Part shown: one piece after another, positions 38,920-48,169 of the stretch | Layout of the letters: each line of letters starts with the position of its first letter | Position numbering within the stretch: the stretch's first letter is position 1 | Source of the DNA: Pedococcus bigeumensis | GTDB lineage: Bacteria; Actinomycetota; Actinomycetes; Actinomycetales; Dermatophilaceae | DNA length: 64,000 nucleotides | Direction of reading: 5' to 3' | NCBI RefSeq assembly: GCF_006438965.1 | Contig: NZ_RCZM01000005.1 | Span: 372,001 to 436,000, forward strand | Program-made: the position numbers and the translations under genes | Notes under the pieces: model-generated | Databases searched by the model: none | Seen by the model: only the letters and a program-made list of their open reading frames with translations | Told to the model about the DNA's origin: nothing

Positions 38920-39975
38920 TCAGGACTTGAAGCCGAGCGGCAGGTACTTGTCGACGTTCGCCTTGGTCACCACGGGGGCGTTGAGGACGATGCGACGCGG
39001 GACCTCGACCTGGACCAGGTCGGAGAGGCCCTTCTGCTGGACGAGCAGGCGGGCCAGCCGCACACCGTCAGCGGCCTGTGTCGGCGGGTAGATGACCGTG
39101 GCCTCCATCTTGCCGTCCTTGATCCACTGCATGGCGTTCGACGAGCCGGCGCCACCGATGAAGGCGAACTCGTGGCGGTTGGCGTTGTCGAAGGCCTGCA
39201 TGACGCCGATGCCCTGGTCGTCGTCGTGGTTCCAGATGATGTCGATCTTCTTCGCGGCCTGGAGGAGGTTCGACGCCTCCTTCTCGCCGGACTCGACGGT
39301 GAAGGCGGCGGCAACGCGGTTGTCGACCGTCTGGCCACAGGCCTTCAGGGCGTCGGCAAAGCCCTTGCTGCGGTCCTGGGTCAGCGGGAGCGCGTCGATG
39401 CCGGCGATCTCGGCGATGACGGGGTTGCTGAGGTTCTTGTCCTTGACCAGCTTGCAGGCGTAGGTGCCGGCGCTGACGCCCATGCCGTAGTTGTCGCCGA
39501 GGATGGTGGTGCGGGCGGCGAATGGGCTGGAGAACTCGCGGTCGACGTTGACGACCTGGATCCCGGCGTTCATGGCCTTGGTCGCGACCTCGGTGAGCGC
39601 GGCACCGTCGGTCGGCAGCAGCACGATGGCGTCGACCTTGTCGTTGATGAAGGTCTCGATCTGGCTGATCTGCAGGCTGGCGTCGTTGGTGCCCTCAGCG
39701 GTCCGGAACTCGACGTCCGAGTACTTCCCCGCCTCGGCCTTGGCGGCACTGTTGATGGCGCCGAGCCAGCCGTGGTCGGCCGCGGGACCCGAGAACCCGA
39801 TGACGACCTTCTTGCCGGGGGCGTCGTTGTCACTGGCCGCGCGAGGAGCGCTGCTCTGCGAGCCGGTGCCGTCGTCGGCGCTGTTGCCGGTGCACCCGGC
39901 AGCGACGACCACCAGGACGCCGAGGCCTGCAGCGACACGGATTCCGCGGGATCGGGTGGAGCGAAGGACTGTCAT
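38920..39975 (-). CDS. Sugar ABC transporter substrate-binding lipoprotein
   Basis: A 351-residue periplasmic-binding-type lipoprotein. The signal ends VVVAAGCTG (lipobox Cys). The mature chain has the type I sugar-binding fold (VVIGFSGPAADHGWLGAINSAAKAEAGKY, VDAIVLLPTDGAAL, VVNVDREF, FAFIGGAGSSNAM). AAAGGAG precedes the ATG. It belongs with the permease and ATPase upstream; ribose/xylose-type sugars are likely ligands. Confidence 0.9.
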   Translation of the reverse strand: MTVLRSTRSRGIRVAAGLGVLVVVAAGCTGNSADDGTGSQSSAPRAASDNDAPGKKVVIGFSGPAADHGWLGAINSAAKAEAGKYSDVEFRTAEGTNDASLQISQIETFINDKVDAIVLLPTDGAALTEVATKAMNAGIQVVNVDREFSSPFAARTTILGDNYGMGVSAGTYACKLVKDKNLSNPVIAEIAGIDALPLTQDRSKGFADALKACGQTVDNRVAAAFTVESGEKEASNLLQAAKKIDIIWNHDDDQGIGVMQAFDNANRHEFAFIGGAGSSNAMQWIKDGKMEATVIYPPTQAADGVRLARLLVQQKGLSDLVQVEVPRRIVLNAPVVTKANVDKYLPLGFKS

Positions 39976-40098
39976 GATCTCTCCTTTGAGGTGCTCAGCG
40001 AGATGGCTGGGCTGGGTGACGAGCGGGTATGCCGTGCGGCTGAGCTGGATGGTGCTGCGAGAGCTGGCGAGGCGGGACCTCGAGAGCGGGTCGGTGCC

Positions 40099-41175
40099 TC
40101 AGGTCTTGTGGGAGCGCCCGGCCACCCGCTGCTGGAGCAGCACGGCGGCGATGATGATGGCGCCCTTGGCAACGGCCTGGGTCGAGGTGTCGAGGTCGTT
40201 GAGTGTGAAGACGTTGGTCAGGGTCGTGAAGATGAGGACGCCGAACACGGTGCCGACGATCGTTCCGCGGCCCCCGCTCAGCAGGGTTCCGCCGATGACG
40301 ACAGCGGCGATGGAGTCGAGCTCGTAGAGCTGCCCGTGCGTCGACGAGCCGGTCGTGGTGCGCGCCATGATCATGACGGCCGCGATGCCGCAGGCGACGC
40401 CGAGCAGGATGTAGAGGTAGGCGGTCTGGCGCTGGACCTTGATGCCGGCGAGGCGGGCCGCCTCCGGGTTCCCACCGACGGCGAGCGTGCGACGGCCGAA
40501 CGTCGTGCGGTTGAGCAGGAGCCAGCCGACCACGGCCGCGAGTGCGAACATGATCACGAGCACGGGAACGCCCATGACGTTGCCGTTGAAGAAGTCGATG
40601 AAGTCGCGGTCGGTGATGATCTGGGTGCGTCGCTTGGCGATGATCTCGGCGAGCCCGCGGGCGGCCGCCAGCATCGCCAGCGTGACGATGAAGGGCGCGA
40701 TCCGCCCATAGGCGATGAGCACCCCGTTGACCAGGCCGCACGCGGCGCCGACGAGGACCGCGGTGAAGACCATGACGATCCAGTGGACGTCCGCGGCCAT
40801 CGCCTGGGTGGCGACGGTCGTCGCCCAGACCGACCCGAGGGCGACGATGGCGCCGACGGACAGGTCGATGCCACCGCCGCTGATGACGAAGGTCATGCCG
40901 ACGCTGATCACCCCGATCACCGAGGCGAGGCGCAGGATCGTCATCGCGTTGTCGAACGTGCCGAAGCGGTCGCCGGCCGTGGCGAGGCCCACCACGCAGA
41001 GGAGGACCAGGGCGATCACCAGACCCAGGTTGCGGCCGAACGAGCTGGCGAGCAGCGCGGTGAAGCGGCTCTGGTGCGTGGCCTCCGGTGCCACCGTCTG
41101 CTGGCGGTCCGGATCGGGCACCGGAGACCCGCTGCGTCCCGGGGCACCGTTCTGCGCGGTCGCGTCGACGCTCAT
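40099..41175 (-). CDS. Sugar ABC transporter permease (RbsC type)
   Basis: A 358-residue membrane protein of the BPD_transp_2 family, with about 8-10 helices and the characteristic GGGIDLSVGAIVALGSVWA and GGNPEAARLAGIKVQR motifs. It overlaps the ATPase gene by 4 bp. The 123-bp gap to the binding-protein gene contains one GTATGCC copy but no evident gene. Confidence 0.9.
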   Translation of the reverse strand: MSVDATAQNGAPGRSGSPVPDPDRQQTVAPEATHQSRFTALLASSFGRNLGLVIALVLLCVVGLATAGDRFGTFDNAMTILRLASVIGVISVGMTFVISGGGIDLSVGAIVALGSVWATTVATQAMAADVHWIVMVFTAVLVGAACGLVNGVLIAYGRIAPFIVTLAMLAAARGLAEIIAKRRTQIITDRDFIDFFNGNVMGVPVLVIMFALAAVVGWLLLNRTTFGRRTLAVGGNPEAARLAGIKVQRQTAYLYILLGVACGIAAVMIMARTTTGSSTHGQLYELDSIAAVVIGGTLLSGGRGTIVGTVFGVLIFTTLTNVFTLNDLDTSTQAVAKGAIIIAAVLLQQRVAGRSHKT

Positions 41176-42689
41176 GCGGCGTCTCCTCTCATGATGATGT
41201 CGAGCACACCGTGCTCGTCGATCTCGGGGCTCGGGCCCTCGTGCAGCAGACTTCCTTCACCGATGACCAGGACGCGGTCGGAGAGGCCGAGGACCTCCTC
41301 GATCTCGCTCGACACGACGACGACGGCGACACCGCTGTCGGCGAGCCGGCGCACGAGCGCGTAGATCTCGGAGCGTGCGCCGACGTCGACGCCACGGGTG
41401 GGCTCGTCGAGCAGCAGGACCTTGCAGTCCCGGAGCAGCCAGCGGGCCAGCACGACCTTCTGCTGGTTGCCGCCGGAGAGCGTCCGCATCTCGGCGTCGA
41501 CCTTGCCGGGCCGCACGTCGAGGGCCTTGACCTGTTCTTCGGCGGCGCGCCGCTCGCCGTCCGAGCCCAGGAACCCAGCCCTCCCGAAGCGGGCCAGGCT
41601 GGCGAGGGAGATGTTCCTCGCCACCGAGTCACCGAGCAGCAGGGCTTGGCTCTTGCGCTCCTCCGGGCAGAGCCCGACGCCGGCGCGGACGGCCGCGTCG
41701 ACCGATCCCGGGCGCAGGGTGCGCCCGGCGACCGAGACGGTGCCGCGGTCGGCCTTGCGGGCGCCGAAGACGGTCTCGACGATCTCGGAGCGACCGGCGC
41801 CCACGAGCCCGGCCAGACCGAGGACCTCGCCAGGTCGGACGTCGAAGCTGATGTCGGAGAACTCACCCGCGCGAGCAAGGCCCACCACGGACAGCAGCGG
41901 ATCGCCGTCCGGGACGCCGGGACGCGGGGGGAAGACGTATTCGATCGCCCGGCCGGTCATCAGCCGGATGATCTCCGCGGTCGGGGTCTCGCGGGCCTCG
42001 AGCCCGGTGGCGACCGTGGCGCCGTCCTTGAGGACCGTCACGCGGTCGCCGATGGTGCGGATCTCCTCGAGCCGGTGCGAGATGTAGATGACGGCGACGC
42101 CGTCTGCGGTGAGGTCGCGGATGACCTTGAACAGCCGCTGCACCTCGCCGCTGTCGAGCACCGCTGAGGGCTCGTCCATTACGATCAGACGGGCGTCGCG
42201 GGACAGCGCCCGGGCCATGCTGACGATCTGCTGACCAGCTGCCGAGAGACTGCCGACCTCGGCGGACGGGGAGATCTCGGGGTGCCCGAGCCGGGCGAGC
42301 AGCGCTGCGGTGGCGCGGGAGGCCTCGGCCCGGCGAGAGAAGCCGAACCGCGTCTTCTCGTGCCCGAGGTAGATGTTCTCGGCGACCGTGAGGCCCTCGA
42401 CGAGGTCGAGCTCCTGGTAGATGGTCGCGATGCCGAGGTCCATCGCCGCCTGCGGGTGCGACAGCTGGATGTCGTTGCCGTTCCACGAGATCCGGCCCTC
42501 GTCGGGCGAGTGCACACCGGCCAGGACCTTGATGAGCGTGGACTTCCCTGCGCCGTTCTGACCGAGCAGGCAGTGGACCTCGCCCGGGCGCACCTCGAGG
42601 TCGACGCCACGTAGGGCGACCACGCCGGGGAAGCGTTTCACGATGTCGGCCATCACCAGCAAGGGCGAGGCGCCGGTGCCTCGGGTCAT
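41172..42689 (-). CDS. Sugar ABC transporter ATP-binding protein (RbsA/MglA type)
   Basis: A 505-residue fused pair of ABC domains. The first has LLGQNGAGKSTLIKVLAG and VMDEPSAVLD. The second has the degenerate Walker A typical of this class (AGLVGAGRSEIVE), then LSGGNQQKVVLARWL and LLLDEPTRGVD. ATG 42689 is chosen because a promoter with TACCTT ends 7 bases upstream, which suggests a leaderless message. An operator overlaps the -35 box. Confidence 0.9.
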   Translation of the reverse strand: MTRGTGASPLLVMADIVKRFPGVVALRGVDLEVRPGEVHCLLGQNGAGKSTLIKVLAGVHSPDEGRISWNGNDIQLSHPQAAMDLGIATIYQELDLVEGLTVAENIYLGHEKTRFGFSRRAEASRATAALLARLGHPEISPSAEVGSLSAAGQQIVSMARALSRDARLIVMDEPSAVLDSGEVQRLFKVIRDLTADGVAVIYISHRLEEIRTIGDRVTVLKDGATVATGLEARETPTAEIIRLMTGRAIEYVFPPRPGVPDGDPLLSVVGLARAGEFSDISFDVRPGEVLGLAGLVGAGRSEIVETVFGARKADRGTVSVAGRTLRPGSVDAAVRAGVGLCPEERKSQALLLGDSVARNISLASLARFGRAGFLGSDGERRAAEEQVKALDVRPGKVDAEMRTLSGGNQQKVVLARWLLRDCKVLLLDEPTRGVDVGARSEIYALVRRLADSGVAVVVVSSEIEEVLGLSDRVLVIGEGSLLHEGPSPEIDEHGVLDIIMRGDAA

Positions 42690-42696
42690 GCTCCGG

Positions 42697-42734
42697 AAGG
42701 TAGCCCTACTTTTGCGCACCCGTCAAGCAAAAGT
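42697..42734 (-). promoter_or_regulatory. Promoter and ROK operator of the sugar importer operon
   Basis: Minus-strand -35 TTGACG (42721-42726) and -10 TACCTT (42697-42702) are 18 bp apart. The perfect inverted repeat ACTTTTGC (42708-42715) / GCAAAAGT (42727-42734), with an 11-bp centre, covers the -35 box and spacer. A repressor bound here would block RNA polymerase; the divergent ROK protein is the obvious candidate. Confidence 0.75.
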
Positions 42735-42798
42735 TTGATGTCGCCCACGATCATCTGTCTGATGTGCCGAGAGAAGTCCGCTGTGCTTCACTACCACC

Positions 42799-43998
42799 GT
42801 GAACAGCGCAGGCCTCCTTGCCACCGTCGCCGGGACCTCCGGCGCCGGCGACCTGCTGCAGCTCATGCGGGACGGGACCCCACGCACGAGGGCCGAGCTC
42901 ATCCAGCTCACCGGGCTGGCGCGCTCGACGGTCGGCACCCGGGTCGACGCTCTCCTCGCTGCTGGGCTGCTGGCGCCCTCAGGTGAAGCCGCGTCGACCG
43001 GCGGCCGCCCCCCGGCCAGGTTCGCCTTCAACCCCCGGGCCCGCGTCGTGCTCGGCGCCGACATCGGGGCGACCCACTCCCTCGTCGCCCTCACCGACCT
43101 CAACGGCACCGTCATCGCGGAGCGCGCCGAGCAGCTCGACATCACCCTGGGGCCCCGTCTCGTCCTGGACTCGCTGGTCCGCACCGGCAAGGCGCTGCTG
43201 AAGTCCGCCGGACGCACGCGACAGGACCTGGCCGGCGTCGGCATCGGCCTCCCCGGCCCAGTCGAGCACTCGACCGGCAAGCCTGCCGCACCGCCGATCA
43301 TGCCCGGCTGGGACGGCTACGACGTCCCGGCCCACGTGTCAGCCGGGCTGGGTGCGCCTGTCCTCGTGGACAACGACGTCAACATCATGGCGCTCGGTGA
43401 GCACGCCGCCGTCTACCCGCACGTGGAGCACCTCGTCTTCGTCAAGGTGGCCACGGGTATCGGCGCCGGCATCATCAGCAGCGGACGCCTCCATCGCGGT
43501 GCCAAGGGCGCGGCCGGCGACCTCGGCCACGTGGCGGCGCCACACGGCGGCGACGCCCTGTGCACCTGCGGCAACCTCGGGTGTCTCGAGGCCATCGCCA
43601 GTGGGCCGGCGATCGTGAAAGCCTTGCGAACACAGGGAATCGAGGCGTCGGACAGTCGCGGACTGGTCGACCTCGTCCGCGCCGGCGACGTCACAGCTGC
43701 GCACGCGGTGCGCCAGGCCGGCCGCGACATCGGCGAGGTCCTGGCGACCTGTGTCAGCATGCTCAACCCCGAGGTCATCGTTGTGGGCGGCATCCTCGCG
43801 CAGTCGGCCGAGAGCCTGCTCGCGGGAGTGCGCGAGGTCGTCTACGGACGCTCCCTGCCCCTGGCCACCGGCGAGCTGCAGATCGTCGCCGCACGCACCG
43901 GCGACCACGCCGGCGTGCTCGGCGCGGCCACCATGGTGATCCAGCACGTGCTGTCGGCTGAGCAGATCGAGGTCCAGCTCGCCAGCATGGCCGGCTGA
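42799..43998 (+). CDS. ROK family transcriptional repressor (XylR-like)
   Basis: A 399-residue regulator. The winged helix at residues about 28-62 (RTRAELIQLTGLARSTVGTRVDALLAAGLL) is followed by a ROK sugar-kinase fold (LGADIGATHSLVAL, GVGIGLPGPV, DNDVNIMALGE). Its zinc motif CTCGNLGCLEA has C255, C257 and C262. Divergent from the sugar importer operon, whose promoter carries a perfect inverted repeat. Xylose is a plausible inducer from the nearby xylA. Confidence 0.88.
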   Translation: MNSAGLLATVAGTSGAGDLLQLMRDGTPRTRAELIQLTGLARSTVGTRVDALLAAGLLAPSGEAASTGGRPPARFAFNPRARVVLGADIGATHSLVALTDLNGTVIAERAEQLDITLGPRLVLDSLVRTGKALLKSAGRTRQDLAGVGIGLPGPVEHSTGKPAAPPIMPGWDGYDVPAHVSAGLGAPVLVDNDVNIMALGEHAAVYPHVEHLVFVKVATGIGAGIISSGRLHRGAKGAAGDLGHVAAPHGGDALCTCGNLGCLEAIASGPAIVKALRTQGIEASDSRGLVDLVRAGDVTAAHAVRQAGRDIGEVLATCVSMLNPEVIVVGGILAQSAESLLAGVREVVYGRSLPLATGELQIVAARTGDHAGVLGAATMVIQHVLSAEQIEVQLASMAG

Positions 43999-44016
43999 CG
44001 CCCAGCTCGCGTCTCC

Positions 44017-44874
44017 CTACGCGCTCACGTCCCGGCGACGACCGACGACAACGACGGTGAGGGCCGCCACGACGGCATACGCGGCAACGGTCGCCAGGCC
44101 ACGCTCGCCGCTCACGGTCGACTGCACACCGGGAGGCAGCGGTCCGATCTGCACGGGCAGCACCGAGCTGATCAGCGAGCCCGAGCTCACGCCGGGCAGC
44201 AGGTCCCGCAGTGGCTGCAGCGCCGTGAGGGAGGTGCGGGCCACGGCCGAGATGAGGTTCTCGATGCCCAGGATCCACACGACTCCCAGGCCGATCGGCA
44301 GAGCGACCGAACGCAGCACGACGCCGAAGACCGCGCCGAGCGAGGCCCACATCGCCATCACCAGCCACCCCGACCCGAGCCCGGCAGCCAGGTCCCCGAT
44401 CGAGGGCCACCCGACGGCCTGGTCCTCGACTAGTGCGATGCCCAGAGCGCTTGCAGCACAGGTCAGGAAGAGCGCCAGCACGCCGACACCGACCGCTGTG
44501 ACGAGGGCCAGCAGCTGGCCGCCGAACACCGAGGCGCGCCGCGGTCCCTGGGTGAGCAGGGTCTTGAGGGTGCCGCCGGTGAACTCGTTGCCGGCGACCA
44601 GGGCGCCGAGCACCAGGGCCAGTGCGCCCGCGAAGACCGGGAACGCTGCCGTCGTGTTCGTGATCACCTGGGCGGGCAGCGTCCCGGCGAGCAGCTGGGC
44701 CGGGGACTCGCCGTCGGTCATGGCTCCCCCGGAGCCGTTCTTGTAGGACAGGTAGGGGATGACGAAACCGAAGACCTGGTCGAGCGTGATGGCCGCGGCG
44801 AGCAGCACCCAGGCTGCCGGCCGACGGACCAGCTTGGCCAGCTCGGCCCGGGTGACGTTGACGAGGTCAGACAT
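44017..44874 (-). CDS. ABC transporter permease (ABC-2 type)
   Basis: A 285-residue membrane protein with six hydrophobic segments (WVLLAAAITLDQVFGFVIPYL, PVFAGALALVLGALVAGNEF, LLALVTAVGVGVLALFL, GWLVMAMWASLGAVFGVVL, LGVVWILGI, and a C-terminal helix). NEFTGGTLKTLLTQGPRR is the usual cytoplasmic motif of this class. ATG 44874 overlaps the ATPase gene by 8 bp. With the ATPase it forms an exporter of unknown substrate. Confidence 0.83.
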   Translation of the reverse strand: MSDLVNVTRAELAKLVRRPAAWVLLAAAITLDQVFGFVIPYLSYKNGSGGAMTDGESPAQLLAGTLPAQVITNTTAAFPVFAGALALVLGALVAGNEFTGGTLKTLLTQGPRRASVFGGQLLALVTAVGVGVLALFLTCAASALGIALVEDQAVGWPSIGDLAAGLGSGWLVMAMWASLGAVFGVVLRSVALPIGLGVVWILGIENLISAVARTSLTALQPLRDLLPGVSSGSLISSVLPVQIGPLPPGVQSTVSGERGLATVAAYAVVAALTVVVVGRRRDVSA

Positions 44875-45787
44875 GGCTGAGCTCCTTGTCCTCATGAGTG
44901 GTCAGGTCGAAGAAGACGTCCTCGAGCTCGCGCTCGGTGCGGCGCACGCCGGTCACGGCAACGCCGGCGTGGACGAGGGCGCGGGTGATCTCCGCGGTAT
45001 GCCGGGTGCCCACCTTGACGAGCAGGCACCCGGCCTCGGTGCGCACGTCGTCGACGAAGGAGAGCGCGCGGAGGGTAGCGACGGCCACGTCCGACGGAGT
45101 GGCGACGAGCTCGAGCTCGGTGTCCCCGCGCAGCTGTTCGACGGTGCCCTCCCGCACGATGCGGCCGCGGTCGATGACGGCAACCCGCTCGCAGATCTGC
45201 TGCACCTCGCCCATCAGGTGGCTCGACAGGATGACGGTCCGTCCCTGGCGGCCGAGATCGACGATGAGCTCGCGCATGTCCCGCATGCCTTGCGGGTCAA
45301 GGCCGTTCGTGGGCTCGTCAAGGATGACCAGCTCCGGGTCCTTGAGGAGGGCCGCGGCCACGCCGAGGCGCTGCTTCATGCCCAGCGAGTAGGTCCCGAA
45401 CTTGTCACCCGCACGGTCTGCGAGACCGACGGCCTCGAGAGCCGGGCCGACGTTGGACGCCGGGACACCGGCATACCTCGCCATGGTCCGGAGGTTGGTG
45501 CGGCCGGTGAGGTAGGGGTAGAAGCCGGGGCCCTCGATGAGGGAACCGATGCGCCGCAACGCGTCCGGGTCGCCCGGGCGCACACCCAGGACTGCAGCGT
45601 CGCCGCTCGTGGGGCGGATGAGGCCGAGCAGCATCCGCAGGGTCGTGGTCTTCCCGGCGCCGTTCGGGCCGAGGAACCCGAAGACCTCCCCGCGGTGGAC
45701 GGTCAGGTTGACCCCGTCCACCGCGGCGAGCTGGCCGTACTTCTTGGTCAGGTCACGGAGCTCGACGACAGGGTCGGAGCCGGTCAT
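44867..45787 (-). CDS. ABC transporter ATP-binding protein
   Basis: A 306-residue ATPase of the drug/peptide export type: LGPNGAGKTTTLRMLLGLIRPTSG, YSLGMKQRLGVAAALL, LVILDEPTNGLDPQGM and SSHLMGE, with a C-terminal accessory domain. The ATG overlaps the SHOCT gene stop by 4 bp and the gene overlaps the permease by 8 bp. Confidence 0.88.
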   Translation of the reverse strand: MTGSDPVVELRDLTKKYGQLAAVDGVNLTVHRGEVFGFLGPNGAGKTTTLRMLLGLIRPTSGDAAVLGVRPGDPDALRRIGSLIEGPGFYPYLTGRTNLRTMARYAGVPASNVGPALEAVGLADRAGDKFGTYSLGMKQRLGVAAALLKDPELVILDEPTNGLDPQGMRDMRELIVDLGRQGRTVILSSHLMGEVQQICERVAVIDRGRIVREGTVEQLRGDTELELVATPSDVAVATLRALSFVDDVRTEAGCLLVKVGTRHTAEITRALVHAGVAVTGVRRTERELEDVFFDLTTHEDKELSHV

Positions 45788-46077
45788 GACGAGCCCATCC
45801 GCTTGAGGGTGGCGAGCCGGCGCTCGTACTCCTGCTCGTCGATCTCGCCGGCGGCGTAGCGCTCGGCGAGCTTGGCCGCACCGGCGCGGGTGCCGGCGTA
45901 GCCCTGCACCTGACGCCAGCGACGCATCCCGAAGAAGCGGAAGCTGGCAAAGAGGCCGACGATGAACAGCAGCCACAGGAAGGGGAAGATCGGCCACCAC
46001 GGCCCGGGGCCGTTCCAGTGGTCGTGGTGGGTAGCCAAGCCGGCTGCGGTTGCCGCGGTGGCGATGACGGTGGTCAT
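45784..46077 (-). CDS. SHOCT domain membrane protein
   Basis: A 97-residue protein. One transmembrane helix (WWPIFPFLWLLFIVGLFASFRFF) precedes a basic segment and a C-terminal SHOCT domain (AAKLAERYAAGEIDEQEYERRLATLK). AAGGAGT lies 5 bases before the ATG. It is first in the operon with the ABC pair and lies 117 bp from the two-component system. A histidine-rich N-terminal segment (LATHHDHWNGPG) could face outside. Confidence 0.82.
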   Translation of the reverse strand: MTTVIATAATAAGLATHHDHWNGPGPWWPIFPFLWLLFIVGLFASFRFFGMRRWRQVQGYAGTRAGAAKLAERYAAGEIDEQEYERRLATLKRMGSS

Positions 46078-46092
46078 GGTGACTCCTTGGTC

Positions 46093-46115
46093 GGATTGAG
46101 CTGACACCTCAATCC
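46093..46115 (-). promoter_or_regulatory. Perfect inverted repeat upstream of the SHOCT-ABC operon
   Basis: GGATTGAG (46093-46100) and CTCAATCC (46108-46115) with a 7-bp centre lie 16 bp upstream of the start codon. The size and location fit an operator; the adjacent LuxR-type response regulator is a candidate. It could also be a leader hairpin. Confidence 0.5.
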
Positions 46116-46194
46116 TTCGGTGGGAGAGCACATTTCGAATCCCACCGGGGGCGACACCTGACCTGCTCCCCCGGGCGTAGGCGGAGGGGTGGTG

Positions 46195-46866
46195 CTACTC
46201 CGACCAGCCCGGCCGCACCAGGCCCGACTCGTAGGCGAGCACGACGAGCTGGGCGCGGTCGCGGACGTGGAGCTTGACCATCGACCTGCTGACGTGGGTC
46301 TTGGCGGTCGCGGGACTGAGGAACAGCCGCCCCGCGATCTCGTCATTGTTGAGGCCCTCGCCGACGAGGGCGACGACCTCACGCTCGCGCTCGGTCAGCT
46401 CGCCGAGCCGGTTGGCGGCCGGCGACGCGTTGGGCCGGCTGCGGGTGGCGAACTCGCCGATCAACCGCCGCGTGACACCCGGGCTGAGCAGGGCGTCACC
46501 CGCAGCGACCGCGCGGACTCCGCGCAGCAGCTCGGCGGGTTCGGTGTCCTTGACGAGGAAGCCGCTGGCGCCGATCCGAACCGCCTCGAACACGTACTCG
46601 TCGAGGTCGAACGTCGTCAGCATGACCACCCGCGTACCTGACAGCCGCTCGTCGGCCGCGATCTGCCTGGTGGCTTCGAGCCCGTCGGTCCCGGGCATCC
46701 GGATGTCCATCAGCACGACGTCGGGCGCGGTCTCGCGCACCAGCGCGACCGCCTCGGCGCCGTTGGACGCCTCACCCACCACGTCGATGTCGTCCTCCGC
46801 GTCCAGCAGGGCGCGGATCCCGGCCCGGAGCAGGGCCTGGTCGTCGGCGAGGACGACGCGGATCAT
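46195..46866 (-). CDS. LuxR/NarL family response regulator
   Basis: A 223-residue two-component regulator. The receiver has acidic residues DD at 8-9, the phosphorylated D54 (VVLMDIRMPG) and a conserved lysine in FLVKDTEP. The LuxR helix-turn-helix spans about residues 152-212 (LTEREREVVALVGEGLNNDEIAGRLFLSPATAKTHVSRSMVKLH). It overlaps the histidine kinase stop by 4 bp. The adjacent SHOCT-ABC operon is a probable target. Confidence 0.92.
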   Translation of the reverse strand: MIRVVLADDQALLRAGIRALLDAEDDIDVVGEASNGAEAVALVRETAPDVVLMDIRMPGTDGLEATRQIAADERLSGTRVVMLTTFDLDEYVFEAVRIGASGFLVKDTEPAELLRGVRAVAAGDALLSPGVTRRLIGEFATRSRPNASPAANRLGELTEREREVVALVGEGLNNDEIAGRLFLSPATAKTHVSRSMVKLHVRDRAQLVVLAYESGLVRPGWSE

Positions 46867-48056
46867 CGCGGGCTCCCCGTGGGGAGGTCGGCCTCGACCC
46901 GGATCCCGCCGCCGGGTGCGGCCAGCACCCTCAGCTCCCCGCCGAGGGCGCGGGCGCGCTCCTGCATGCCACTGATTCCATTGCCCTGCACCAGCTTTGC
47001 CAACCCCGCGCCTCCGTTGCCGCTGTCCTCGATGGTGACCGACAGCCTGTCGTCACCGTAGTCGAGGGTCACCGCAGCCCGTGTTGCGTGCGCGTGACGG
47101 ACGATGTTGGTGATCGCCTCCTGCACGATCCGGTAGGCCGCGAGCTCGGCTGCCGCGGGAAGCGGCCGCGGCTGCCCAGTCACCGTCTTGGTGACCTGGA
47201 GGCCCGCATGGCCGCTGCGCTCGACGATGTCGTCGAGGCCGGCCAGGTTGGCCACGGGCGAGCGGGGCGCCGGCGCTCCGTCGAGGCGGAGCACCTCGAT
47301 GAGCGACCGCAGCTCGGTGAGCGCTTCCTTGCTGGCATCGCGGATGGCGAGCAGCGCCGGTTCGACCTGCTCTGGCTTGCGGTCGGCCAGGTGCAGGGCG
47401 ACCCCGGCCTGCACGTTGATCAGCGACATGTGGTGCGCCACGACGTCGTGCAGCTCCTGCGCGATACGCAGCCGCTCCTCGCCTGCCTGCCGCAACCGGG
47501 TCTCGCGCGCCGCCTGGCGGAACGTGGCCGCTCGTTCACGCCAGCTCCGGAGGACCTCGGCGGCCGCGAGCACCACGAGGGTCCAGGCCAGCAAGCCACC
47601 CTGCGCCTGCCACGACCACCGCGCCGTGTCGAACGCGAGCCGGCCGAGCGCGTCACCTGCAAGCACTGCGGCAGCACCCAGCCAGGCGACCAGGCGGTGA
47701 CCGCGGACCACGGTGGCCACCAGCCCGATGGCGAGCCCGAGGAAGACCGGTCCGTAGGGGTAGCCACGAGCGAGGTAGGCCGTCGTGGCCGCTGCGATGG
47801 CGGCCATGGTCTGCACAGGGAAGCGGCGCAGCACCGTGATCGCCAGCGGGGCGACGAGCAGCAGGACCACGGCGAGGCCGTCGAGCGAGCGTCGGTCCGG
47901 TTGTCCGTGCGCGGCGCCGACGCTGCCGCCGAGCTGGATGAGCGCGACCACGAAGGCCAGGACGTAGCGCGCGATCGGAGGCGCATCCTGGTGGGCCCAC
48001 TGGTCCCGACCACGCATCCACGGGGGACCCCAGGTCAGGTCGTCGGGCTCACGCAT
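46863..48056 (-). CDS. Sensor histidine kinase (HisKA_3)
   Basis: A 397-residue membrane kinase. About five N-terminal helices (residues 27-175, including YVLAFVVALIQLGGSVGA and VVLLLVAPLAITVL) precede the HisKA_3 motif LRIAQELHDVVAHHMSLINVQAG with the phosphorylated His, then an HATPase domain (SVTIEDSGNGG, GNGISGMQERARALGG). There is no long extracytoplasmic sensor, so the signal may be membrane-borne. TACGCT lies 7 bases upstream of the ATG, compatible with a leaderless transcript. Confidence 0.9.
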   Translation of the reverse strand: MREPDDLTWGPPWMRGRDQWAHQDAPPIARYVLAFVVALIQLGGSVGAAHGQPDRRSLDGLAVVLLLVAPLAITVLRRFPVQTMAAIAAATTAYLARGYPYGPVFLGLAIGLVATVVRGHRLVAWLGAAAVLAGDALGRLAFDTARWSWQAQGGLLAWTLVVLAAAEVLRSWRERAATFRQAARETRLRQAGEERLRIAQELHDVVAHHMSLINVQAGVALHLADRKPEQVEPALLAIRDASKEALTELRSLIEVLRLDGAPAPRSPVANLAGLDDIVERSGHAGLQVTKTVTGQPRPLPAAAELAAYRIVQEAITNIVRHAHATRAAVTLDYGDDRLSVTIEDSGNGGAGLAKLVQGNGISGMQERARALGGELRVLAAPGGGIRVEADLPTGSPR

Positions 48057-48110
48057 GCCTGCCAGCGTAGGGAACGGGACGCACTGGCGGCGTCCCCCCG
48101 CAGGAGGCGA

Positions 48111-48140
48111 CGCGGCATACTCCCGCGGGCGTATGCCGCG
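48111..48140. repeat. Perfect inverted repeat carrying GTATGCCGCG
   Basis: CGCGGCATAC (48111-48120) and GTATGCCGCG (48131-48140) with a 10-bp centre lie between the histidine kinase start and the alpha-mannosidase end. It may terminate the mannosidase transcript or serve the motif described in the findings. Confidence 0.65.
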
Positions 48141-48169
48141 AGGTGAACTCGAGTGGCGTGCGACTGCGC

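Noticed and set aside
39172-41364. 730-codon open frame opposite the sugar importer genes
   Set aside because: Antisense shadow of the binding protein and permease; composition only.
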